Notes under the pieces: model-generated
Seen by the model: the letters and a program-made list of their open reading frames with translations, nothing else
Databases searched by the model: none
What the model was told of the DNA's origin: nothing
Source of the DNA: JBQTJJ01 sp052387235
GTDB lineage: Bacteria > Actinomycetota > Acidimicrobiia > Acidimicrobiales > GCA-2861595
Assembly (NCBI GenBank): GCA_052387235.1
Contig: JBQTJJ010000046.1
Coordinates: 1-13,308, forward strand
Reading direction: 5' to 3'
DNA: 13,308 bases
In this document: positions 7,258 through 13,161 of the stretch, piece by piece
Numbering within the stretch: the first letter of the stretch is position 1
Layout: every line of letters starts with the position of its first letter
Position numbers and translations under genes: made by a program

Positions 7258-8589
7258 ATGGAGCGCCAGCAGGACTACGTATTGAGAACCGTGGAGGAGC
7301 GCGGGGTCCGGTTCATCCAGCTCTGGTTCACCGACGTCCTCGGGATCCCGAAAGCGTTCAACATCACCCCGGCCGAGCTGGAGAACGCCCTCGAGGAGGG
7401 CATGACGTTCGACGGCTCGGCCATCGACGGGTTCAGCCGGGTGCAGGAGAGCGACGTGCTGGCCCGGCCCGACGCCAAGACGTTCCAGATCCTCCCCGCC
7501 CGCAACGCCAGCCCGGTGGCCCGGGTGTTCTGCGACATCAACAACCTCGACGGCACCGAGTTCGAGGGCGACCCCCGCTGGGTCCTGCGCCGCCAGCTGG
7601 AGCGGGCCCTCGACCGCGGCTTCTCCTTCTACGCCGCACCCGAGGTGGAGTACTTCTATTTCGCTGGCGACGCCGGCGACCGCCCACCCAAGCCCCTCGA
7701 CCACGGCTCCTACTTCGAGCTCACCGTGGCCGACCTGGCCGGCGACCTGCGCCGGCGCACCGTGCTCACCCTCGAGGACATGGGCATCCCGGTGGAGTAC
7801 GCCCAGCACGAGGACGCTCCCAGCCAGCACGAGATCGACCTGCGCTACACCGACGCCCTCACCATGGCCGACACCGTCATGACCGTGCGCCTGGTCGTGA
7901 AGGAGATCGCCCAGGAGGCCGGCGTCCACGCCACGTTCATGCCCAAGCCCATCGCCGGCGTGCAGGGCTCGGGCATGCACACCCACTTCTCGCTGTTCGA
8001 GGGCGACACCAACGCCTTCCACGACGAGGGCGACGAGCACCAGCTGTCCGCCGTGGGCAAGGGCTTCATCGCCGGCCTCCTCACCCACGCCCGGGAGATC
8101 ACCGCCGTCACCAACCAGTGGGTCAACTCCTACAAGCGCCTGGTGGCGGGCTACGAGGCGCCGGTGTACGTGTCGTGGGCCCGCAACAACCGCTCGGCCC
8201 TGATCCGGGTGCCGGTCGCCAAGAAGGGAAAGAAGGAGTCGTCCCGCATCGAGTACCGGGCCCCCGACCCGGCCTGCAACCCGTACCTGGCCTTCGCCGT
8301 CGTCCTGGCCGCCGGCCTGCGGGGCATCGAGAAGGGCTACGAGCTGCCGCCCGAGGCCAGCGCCAACCTGTACCAGATGACGGCCGAGGAGCGGCTGGCC
8401 GACGGCATCACGTCGCTGCCGGGCTCGCTGGCCGACGCCCTGATCGAGATGGAGAAGTCCGAGCTGGTGGCCGAGACGCTCGGCGAGCACGTCTTCGAGT
8501 GGTTCCTCCGCAACAAGTGGGCCGAGTGGGCCGACTACAAGTCGCAGGTCACCCAGTTCGAGCTCGACCGCTACCTGCCCCTCCTCTAG
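7258..8589 (+). CDS. Type I-alpha-like glutamine synthetase
   Basis: This is a second ATP-dependent glutamine synthetase. The 443-residue product matches the length and C-terminus of GSI-alpha enzymes such as Bacillus GlnA: NLYQMTAEERLADGI-SLPGSLADAL, then LGEHVFEWFL and a WADYKSQVTQFE-like tail. Active-site motifs are present: MTFDGSAIDGFSR, APEVEYF, HEIDLRY, QGSGMHTHFSLF, NSYKRLVAGYEAP, NNRSALIRVP and RAPDPACNPYLAF. The segment with the adenylylated tyrosine of beta enzymes is replaced by the alpha-type sequence, so GlnE control is not expected. The arginine in GFSRVQESD corresponds to the Bacillus residue (Arg62) needed for glutamine feedback inhibition. ATG 7258 is chosen for its upstream GAAGGCAGGA; the in-frame start at 7213 would add a non-family extension. 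It forms an operon with the regulator 6 bases downstream. A glutamine-synthetase-like enzyme acting on another amine cannot be fully excluded, but the canonical motifs argue for true GS. Confidence 0.93.
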   Translation: MERQQDYVLRTVEERGVRFIQLWFTDVLGIPKAFNITPAELENALEEGMTFDGSAIDGFSRVQESDVLARPDAKTFQILPARNASPVARVFCDINNLDGTEFEGDPRWVLRRQLERALDRGFSFYAAPEVEYFYFAGDAGDRPPKPLDHGSYFELTVADLAGDLRRRTVLTLEDMGIPVEYAQHEDAPSQHEIDLRYTDALTMADTVMTVRLVVKEIAQEAGVHATFMPKPIAGVQGSGMHTHFSLFEGDTNAFHDEGDEHQLSAVGKGFIAGLLTHAREITAVTNQWVNSYKRLVAGYEAPVYVSWARNNRSALIRVPVAKKGKKESSRIEYRAPDPACNPYLAFAVVLAAGLRGIEKGYELPPEASANLYQMTAEERLADGITSLPGSLADALIEMEKSELVAETLGEHVFEWFLRNKWAEWADYKSQVTQFELDRYLPLL

Positions 8590-8595
8590 GACATC

Positions 8596-9276
8596 GTGGA
8601 ACCGCTCCTCCTCCATCCCGATCCCGTGCCGCCCGCGCTGGCCCAGGCCCTGGACCTGGCCGGCTACCCGTGGAAGGCCGTCGCCAAGGTGGAGGCGGCG
8701 GCGCGGGCCGAGCCCGAGGACGGCTGGGCCGGCGCCATCATCTGCGCCGCCGAGGACCCGGAGGGCGCGTTCGCCCTGTGCCGCAGCTTGCGCAAGCGCG
8801 ACCTGCCCCTCGAGCCCTTGCTGCTGCTCGTGACCGGCCAGCAGCTGGCCGACCTGGAGCTGCGCGAGGACCTGTTCGACGACTTCTGCCTCTGGCCGTT
8901 CCAGCCCCGGGAGCTGGAGGCCCGGCTCAAGCACCTGTTCTGGCGCACCGGCCGCGGCACCCGGCCCGAGCTGGTGGAGTACGGGCCCCTGGTGCTGAAC
9001 CTGGAGACGTACCAGGCCGCCATCTCAGGCAAGCCGCTCGACCTCACCTACATGGAGTACGAGCTGCTCAAGTTCCTGGCCACCCACCCCGGGAAGGTCT
9101 TCACCCGGGAGACGCTGCTGTCACGGGTGTGGGGCTACGAGTACTACGGCGGGGCCCGCACCGTCGACGTCCACGTGCGGCGGCTGCGGGCCAAGCTGGG
9201 CAACGAGCACGAGCAGCTCATCCAGACGGTGCGCTCGGTGGGCTACCGCTTCGGCCAGTCCCGCTGGAGCATCTGA
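8596..9276 (+). CDS. GlnR-like orphan OmpR-family regulator with degenerate receiver domain
   Basis: The 226-residue protein has an N-terminal receiver-like fold (about 1-115) and a C-terminal OmpR/PhoB winged-helix DNA-binding domain (about 128-221) with DLTYMEYELLKFLATHPGKV, FTRETLLSRVWGYEY and RTVDVHVRRLRAKLG. The winged helix is close to that of actinobacterial GlnR and MtrA. The receiver lacks the phosphorylation machinery: Cys50 (AIICAAED) stands where the phospho-Asp should be, and Trp100 (LWPF) replaces the conserved Lys of the KPF motif. Control by partner protein, ligand or abundance, as for atypical GlnR-type receivers, is therefore likely. GTG 8596 is preceded by AGGA overlapping the stop codon of the alpha-GS gene, so the two are co-transcribed and probably coupled. 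Context points to nitrogen control and to the direct repeat at 7161-7178 as a target. Family is secure, orthology to GlnR is inferred. Confidence 0.88.
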   Translation: MEPLLLHPDPVPPALAQALDLAGYPWKAVAKVEAAARAEPEDGWAGAIICAAEDPEGAFALCRSLRKRDLPLEPLLLLVTGQQLADLELREDLFDDFCLWPFQPRELEARLKHLFWRTGRGTRPELVEYGPLVLNLETYQAAISGKPLDLTYMEYELLKFLATHPGKVFTRETLLSRVWGYEYYGGARTVDVHVRRLRAKLGNEHEQLIQTVRSVGYRFGQSRWSI

Positions 9277-9292
9277 CCGGCTCGCCCGACGA

Positions 9293-9649
9293 TCAGGCGT
9301 CCCCGGGCGGGCGGGCCCACAGCTCGATCTCGACGACCGCGCCCATGGGGAGGGCGGCCACACCGATGGTGGACCGGGCCGGCCGGTGCCGGCCGAAGGC
9401 CTCGACGTAGACGTCGTTCATGGCCGCGAAGTCGGCGATGTCGGTGAGGAAGACGGTGGTCTTGACCACGTCGTCGAGCCCCGAGCCCTCGCCCTCCAGC
9501 AGGGCTCGCAGGTTGGCCAGGGCCTGCCGGGTCTGGGCCCGGACGCCGCCCTCCACCATCACGCCCTCGTGCTGGCCCACCTGGCCCGAGCACACGATCC
9601 ACTCCCCGGCCCGCACGACGGGCGAGTACGGCCCCTGAGCCTCGATCAC
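9293..9649 (-). CDS. RidA/YjgF/YER057c family protein (enamine/imine deaminase-like)
   Basis: RidA-family proteins are small trimeric proteins; the best known hydrolyse reactive enamine or imine intermediates formed by PLP enzymes. The 118-residue product is slightly shorter than the usual 125-130. It has GPYSPVVRAGEWIVCSGQV near the N-terminus, TTVFLTDIADFAAMNDVY in the middle and ARSTIGVAALPMGAVVEIE at the C-terminus. Arg92 matches the substrate-carboxylate-binding arginine and Glu107 the conserved glutamate of active members. GTG 9649 is preceded by GGAGGAGG at proper spacing and overlaps the stop of the upstream XDH-like gene as GTGA, so translation is probably coupled. Its 3' end faces that of the GlnR-like gene across 16 bases. 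The exact substrate is unknown. Confidence 0.92.
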   Translation of the reverse strand: MIEAQGPYSPVVRAGEWIVCSGQVGQHEGVMVEGGVRAQTRQALANLRALLEGEGSGLDDVVKTTVFLTDIADFAAMNDVYVEAFGRHRPARSTIGVAALPMGAVVEIELWARPPGDA

Positions 9650-11178
9650 GGCTGCCTCCTCCGGGTCGGCCACTCGGGCGGGTGCCCGTCGGCCCGCCAG
9701 GCGGCGGCGGCCACCGCCGCGAACACGGCGTCGGAGGCGGCCGCGGGCGGGCCGGGCGACCCCACCACCTCCAGGTCCACGTCCGGCATGTCCCGGGCCC
9801 GCAGGATCCCGAACGACCGGATGGTGAGGTCGTGGGGCACCCCGTCGGGCGCCACCGCGATGCCCTCGCTGCGCACCCAGCCCAGGGCCATGTGGGCCGC
9901 GCCCACGCAGTAGGAGCGCAGCACCACGTCGTCCAGGGGGTCGCCGCACCACACCCGCAGCCGCACCGTGCCGTCGTCGGCCAGCCGGGCATCGGCGCGG
10001 GCGCCCGACGGGGCGGTGACGGCGGTGGCGCCGGTGGCCGCCGCCACCAGGACGGCGGCCTCGACCCAGCCCGCGCCCCGCACCGCCGCCGACGTGGGGG
10101 GCCCGGACACGTCGACCTCCACCACCTCGATCCCGGGGGTGGTCGCGGCCACCGCCGCCGCCACCCCGGCCGTGCGGGCCACCCGCAGGACGCCCGTGCC
10201 GTCCGCCCTGGCCCCCCCCGCCACCGGCGGCCGCTTGGGCCCCATGCGGACCACGTCCTCGCGCGACAGCAGGACCCGCACCGGCCGGCCGTGCTCGTCG
10301 GCCAGCCGGCGGGCGGCGGCCGGCGCCGGCGAGGTCGCCTTGGCCCCGAAGGCGCCCCCGTTGGCCAGGGGCGTGGCCGGCTCGCCGCCGGGTAGGCACC
10401 ACGAGGCGTCGGGCTCCAGGTAGGCCGGGTCCACCCACGTGGTGCGCAGGGTGGCGGCCCACTGGCCGGGCGGGACCTCCAGGGGGTGCTGCAGGCCGAT
10501 GGTGGTGCGCCGGCCCTGGACCTTCCCGGCCCGGGCCCGCGCCTCCACCAGCGTCTCGCCCACGGCCCAGCCGCCGGCACCGTCGGGCACGGCCACCAGG
10601 GCGTCGTCGGGCGCGGTGTCGTCGGCGAACCCCCCCAGGCCCAGCGCCACGTGGGGGCCGACGTCCTGGGCCGCCCCGCCCTCGAGCAGGGCCCGCAGCC
10701 GGGCCCCGTCCAGGTCGCGCGCCGGCGCCGGCCGCCGGTCCGGCCTCGTCATCCCGGCGAACGCCTCCTTGACCCCGAGCCAGCCGGTGCACCGGCACAG
10801 GTGGGCCAGGAGGGCGGTGTCCACGTCGCCGCCCCCGGCGGCGTGGAGGGCGGCCAGGCGCACGATGATGCCCGGCGTGCAGAACCCGCACTGGCTGGCG
10901 CCGGCGGCGGTGAAGGCGTCGGCCCAGGCCGCCCGCTCGGCCTCGTCCATGCCGTCGAGGGTGGTGACGGCCCGCCCCGCCACCCGGCGGGCCGGCGTCA
11001 CGCACGCCACCCGGGGCTGGCCGTCCACCAGCACCGTGCAGCAGCCGCACTGGCCCTGCGGCGAGCAGCCGTCCTTGGGGCTGCGGATGCCGAGGCGGTC
11101 CCGCAGCACCTCCAGCAGCGACGCCCCGTCGTCGGCCACGGCCACGGGGCGGCCGTCGACGTGGAAGCTGAGCGTCAC
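9646..11178 (-). CDS. Fusion of xanthine-dehydrogenase-type [2Fe-2S] subunit with a reduced molybdopterin-subunit-like region
   Basis: The 510-residue product starts with the two [2Fe-2S] modules of the xanthine dehydrogenase/aldehyde oxidase small subunit: a plant-ferredoxin-like module with cysteines C38, C44, C46/C47 and C59 (KDGCSPQGQCGCCTVLVDG), then a helical module with C97, C100, C128 and C130 (QCGFCTPG and LCRCTG). From about residue 175 it resembles scattered parts of the large molybdopterin-binding subunit: TWVDPAYLEPDAS, NGGAFGAK (273-280), REDVVRMGPKRPP (306-318) and LTIRSFGILRARDMP (451-465). This part is about 335 residues, less than half of the normal 700-plus, and the usual GxGE catalytic glutamate near the C-terminus is not seen; PPAAASDAVFAAVAAAA stands in its place. 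Catalysis as a molybdenum hydroxylase is therefore doubtful. GTG 11178 has no Shine-Dalgarno but a TATCGT box 6 bases upstream. It overlaps the RidA gene. The Fe-S part is secure; the function of the whole is unknown. Confidence 0.82.
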   Translation of the reverse strand: MTLSFHVDGRPVAVADDGASLLEVLRDRLGIRSPKDGCSPQGQCGCCTVLVDGQPRVACVTPARRVAGRAVTTLDGMDEAERAAWADAFTAAGASQCGFCTPGIIVRLAALHAAGGGDVDTALLAHLCRCTGWLGVKEAFAGMTRPDRRPAPARDLDGARLRALLEGGAAQDVGPHVALGLGGFADDTAPDDALVAVPDGAGGWAVGETLVEARARAGKVQGRRTTIGLQHPLEVPPGQWAATLRTTWVDPAYLEPDASWCLPGGEPATPLANGGAFGAKATSPAPAAARRLADEHGRPVRVLLSREDVVRMGPKRPPVAGGARADGTGVLRVARTAGVAAAVAATTPGIEVVEVDVSGPPTSAAVRGAGWVEAAVLVAAATGATAVTAPSGARADARLADDGTVRLRVWCGDPLDDVVLRSYCVGAAHMALGWVRSEGIAVAPDGVPHDLTIRSFGILRARDMPDVDLEVVGSPGPPAAASDAVFAAVAAAAWRADGHPPEWPTRRRQP

Positions 11179-11201
11179 GGGGCCACGATAGGTTGCCGGG
11201 C
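11179..11201. promoter_or_regulatory. Compact divergent leaderless promoter region
   Basis: Just 23 bases lie between two divergent start codons. On the plus strand TAGGTT (11189-11194) is a TANNNT -10-like box 7 bases before ATG 11202. On the minus strand TATCGT ends 6 bases before GTG 11178. The two boxes overlap, so the polymerase could face either way from one site. No clear -35 is visible, and any would lie inside the opposite gene. Spacing suggests leaderless transcripts in both directions; this is inference. Confidence 0.4.
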
Positions 11202-12062
11202 ATGGTCGCCCTGAACCGCCGAGAGTTCCTCCTGGCCGGCGCCGGCCTGGCCCTGGTCGCCGCCTGTGGCGGCGGCGACGACGAGCCGGCGGCCAAGGTG
11301 ACGGAGCCGGACGGGGACGACGCCACCAGGGCGCTCAACGCCCAGCTCGTCTCCTACGTCCACGTGGCCGGCATCGACCAGCGGGTGGTGCTCGGCATCA
11401 TCAACGACGAGGGCACCGGCCCGGTGCCGCTGGACGGCCCGGTGCAGGTGGCGATCGACGGCACCGAGGTCGAGGCCACCGTGCACAGCGGCAACGGCAC
11501 CCCGGTGCCCTACCTGCTCGTCCGGCACCGCTTCGAGAAGGCGGAGCCGGCCGTGGCCAGGGTCACCTTCGGCGGCCGCACCGGAGAGGCGGGGATCGAC
11601 GTGAAGGACCCAGCCTCGCTGCAGCTGCCCTTCCCGGGCCGGCCCATGATCAGCACGCCGTCGCCCACGGCCGCCGCCACGCTCGGCGTGGACCCGATCT
11701 GCACCAACCAGCCGGCGTGCCCGCTGCACGAGGTCAGCCTCGACGCGGCGCTGGCCGAGAAGCGGCCCCTGGCCGTGCTGTTCTCGACGCCGGCGCTGTG
11801 CAAGTCGCGCTTCTGCGGCCCGGTCCTGGAGAACGTGCTGGCCCAGCAGGCCTCCTTCGCCGACCGGGTCCGCTTCCTCCACGTGGAGATCTACGCCGAC
11901 CGTGCCGGCAAGGAGCTGGCGCCCACCGTGAAGGCCTACGCCCTCCCGGGCGAGCCCGTGCTGTTCCTCGCCGGCGCCGACGGCGTGGTGCGGGACCGCC
12001 TCGACAACGCGTTCGACCGCCTCGAGGCCGAGGCGACCCTCAAACGGCTGGTGGCCGGCTGA
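11202..12062 (+). CDS. Tat-exported lipoprotein with thioredoxin-like C-terminal domain
   Basis: The 286-residue protein opens with a twin-arginine signal, NRREFLLAG, and a lipobox LVAAC with Cys22, followed by a flexible Gly/Asp/Glu-rich stretch. It should be exported folded and anchored on the outer face of the membrane. Residues about 45-135 look like a beta-rich, immunoglobulin-like domain. Residues about 165-286 look like a thioredoxin fold: PLAVLFSTPALC, FLHVEIYAD, and GEPVLFLAGADGVV with a cis-Pro-like Gly-Glu-Pro turn. The usual CxxC is replaced by C200-x4-C205 (CKSRFC), with another pair C167-x5-C173. A redox or metal-binding (SCO-like) role is possible, but no function is assigned. 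ATG 11202 is chosen because it starts the signal peptide; TTG 11193 would add three residues. It is divergent from the XDH-like gene and convergent with the A-type carrier gene. Confidence 0.8.
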   Translation: MVALNRREFLLAGAGLALVAACGGGDDEPAAKVTEPDGDDATRALNAQLVSYVHVAGIDQRVVLGIINDEGTGPVPLDGPVQVAIDGTEVEATVHSGNGTPVPYLLVRHRFEKAEPAVARVTFGGRTGEAGIDVKDPASLQLPFPGRPMISTPSPTAAATLGVDPICTNQPACPLHEVSLDAALAEKRPLAVLFSTPALCKSRFCGPVLENVLAQQASFADRVRFLHVEIYADRAGKELAPTVKAYALPGEPVLFLAGADGVVRDRLDNAFDRLEAEATLKRLVAG

Positions 12063-12068
12063 GCCGGC
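12054..12068. terminator. Possible short hairpin at the convergent lipoprotein/A-type carrier junction
   Basis: GCCGGC-TGA-GCCGGC forms a 6-bp GC stem around the stop codon of the lipoprotein gene. The two genes end 13 bases apart, so any shared terminator must overlap coding sequence. No U-tract is present and GCCGGC is frequent in such DNA, so this is only a candidate. Confidence 0.25.
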
Positions 12069-12075
12069 GGTCCGT

Positions 12076-12429
12076 TCAGGAGAAGGACTGGCCGCAGCCG
12101 CAGGAGCGCTGCGCGTTCGGGTTGTTGATGCTGAACCCGGCGCCCTGGAGCCCGTCCTTGTAGTCCAGCGAGGCGCCCCGGAGCAGCTGGGCGCTCTCGG
12201 CGTCGACCACGATGGACACGGCGCCCCTGGAGGAGCGCAGGTCGTCGTGGGCGAAGTCGCTGTCGAAGAACATCTCGTAGGAGTAGCCCGAGCAGCCGCC
12301 GGGACGCACGGCGATGCGAAGCGCCAGCTCCGGGTTGCCCTCCATGGCCAACAGCTCGGCGACCTTGCCCGCCGCAGCGTCGGTCACGGTGACGACTTCG
12401 GTGCCAATGCCGGTTTCGGTGGTGCTCAC
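12076..12429 (-). CDS. A-type iron-sulfur cluster carrier (IscA/ErpA/SufA family)
   Basis: A-type carriers accept Fe-S clusters from the assembly scaffold and hand them to apo-proteins in the cytoplasm. The 117-residue product has the family's three cysteine ligands: C46 in RPGGCSGYSYEM and C110/C112 in the C-terminal SCGCGQSF. VTVTDAAAGKVAELL at the N-terminus and GFSINNPNA before the CGC motif are also typical. The GTG start at 12429 has a strong Shine-Dalgarno, AAGGAGG, about 6 bases upstream. It lies 30 bases downstream of the SufR-like regulator on the same strand, forming a likely two-gene operon. Whether it is the ErpA- or IscA-type member cannot be told from sequence alone. Confidence 0.95.
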   Translation of the reverse strand: MSTTETGIGTEVVTVTDAAAGKVAELLAMEGNPELALRIAVRPGGCSGYSYEMFFDSDFAHDDLRSSRGAVSIVVDAESAQLLRGASLDYKDGLQGAGFSINNPNAQRSCGCGQSFS

Positions 12430-12459
12430 GCGGTTCCTCCTTGGGATTCAGAAACGATC

Positions 12460-13116
12460 TTACCGGCTGACGAGGTCAACCTGGCACGGATCGCGATCGG
12501 CCAGTGTGGCGAACCGCTCGACCCGGGCCTGGCCCAGGACCTCGACCATGCCCTCGACCATGCCCCGGTGCAGGTGGCAGACCAGCTCGGGGAAGGCCTC
12601 GGCCAGGGCCAGGAAGGGGCAGTGGGTGAAGGCGATGGTGGTGACGTCGCCGTCGCGCTCGGCCACCGGGTCGAACCCCAGCTCGGCCAGCTCGGCCCGC
12701 ACCGCGGCCACGCAGCCGTCGGCGCCCTGGGCGGCCCGGAAGGCGCCGACGTGGCGGCCGTGGGCCCGGCCCACCGAGGCCACCGAGTCCGGGGCGGGCG
12801 TGCCGGCGGCGGCCACGTTGGCCAGCAGGCCGGCCATGAGGGGGTAGGCGGGGGGCTCGAGGCCCAGGCTGGGGGCGTCGGCGGCCAGCGAGTAGAGATG
12901 CTGCGGCCGGCCCACGCCGCCCCGGCCGTCGACCTCGACCTGCAGGAGGCCCACCTCCCGCATCCGCTCCAGGTGGGGCCGCACCGTGTTGGGGTGCAGG
13001 CCGAGGGCCTCGGCCACGTCGGATGTGGACTGGGGCAGGGCGGCCCGGGCCAGTTCGAGGTAGATGGCGTAGCGCGTGTTGTCGCCGAGCGCCTTGAAGA
13101 GCTGGAGCCGATCCAT
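12460..13116 (-). CDS. SufR-like winged-helix transcriptional regulator with C-terminal cysteine motif
   Basis: The 218-residue protein has an N-terminal ArsR/DeoR-type winged helix (about 1-80; FKALGDNTRYAIYLEL, STSDVAEALGLHPNTVRPHL, then a wing GRGGVGRPQHLYSL). The C-terminal part carries HCPFLALAEAFPELVCHLH and DRDPCQVDL, giving Cys166, Cys180 and Cys211. This layout resembles SufR regulators, which bind a [4Fe-4S] cluster through C-terminal cysteines and repress suf genes of Fe-S assembly. Neighbours support it: an A-type carrier follows on the same strand and a MIP18/DUF59-domain gene is divergent. ATG 13116 gives the family-like start MDRLQLFKALGD; a GAAGG is only 1 base away, too close for ideal use, and a TATATT box lies 9 bases upstream. 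Cluster binding is inferred. Confidence 0.85.
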   Translation of the reverse strand: MDRLQLFKALGDNTRYAIYLELARAALPQSTSDVAEALGLHPNTVRPHLERMREVGLLQVEVDGRGGVGRPQHLYSLAADAPSLGLEPPAYPLMAGLLANVAAAGTPAPDSVASVGRAHGRHVGAFRAAQGADGCVAAVRAELAELGFDPVAERDGDVTTIAFTHCPFLALAEAFPELVCHLHRGMVEGMVEVLGQARVERFATLADRDPCQVDLVSR

Positions 13117-13161
13117 GCCTTCTGGAATATACCAGGGCTTTTCCTTGTAAACTCCGTTGCC
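13117..13161. promoter_or_regulatory. Divergent promoter/operator region of the Fe-S gene cluster
   Basis: These 45 bases are AT-richer than their surroundings. CTGG-AATATA-CCAG (13122-13135) is an inverted repeat that contains the TATATT -10-like box (13131 to 13126) of the regulator gene, a typical autorepressor layout. On the plus strand TAAACT (13148-13153) lies 8 bases before ATG 13162 and overlaps a minus-strand TTTACA that is too close (14 bases) to TATATT to be an ideal -35. The SufR-like protein is the natural candidate to bind here. Elements are seen, roles are inferred. Confidence 0.5.

Noticed and set aside
1152..7259. An uninterrupted minus-strand reading frame of over 2000 codons spanning nadE, the complement of glnE, and glnA
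   Set aside because: Only the nadE part (1152-2864) has family motifs. The rest is low-complexity Gly/Ala/Pro/Arg sequence antisense to glnE or out of frame with glnA, a normal result of very GC-rich DNA having few stop codons.
6877..8934. Long minus-strand frame antisense to the alpha-GS gene
   Set aside because: It is a compositional shadow (Val/Leu/Gly/Ala/Asp-rich) of a gene with clear motifs on the other strand.
9283..9309. CGCCCG/CGGGCG stem at the convergent end of the GlnR-like and RidA genes
   Set aside because: A 6-bp GC stem with a 15-base loop is expected by chance here and there is no U-tract. It could still contribute to termination, but I cannot support calling it.
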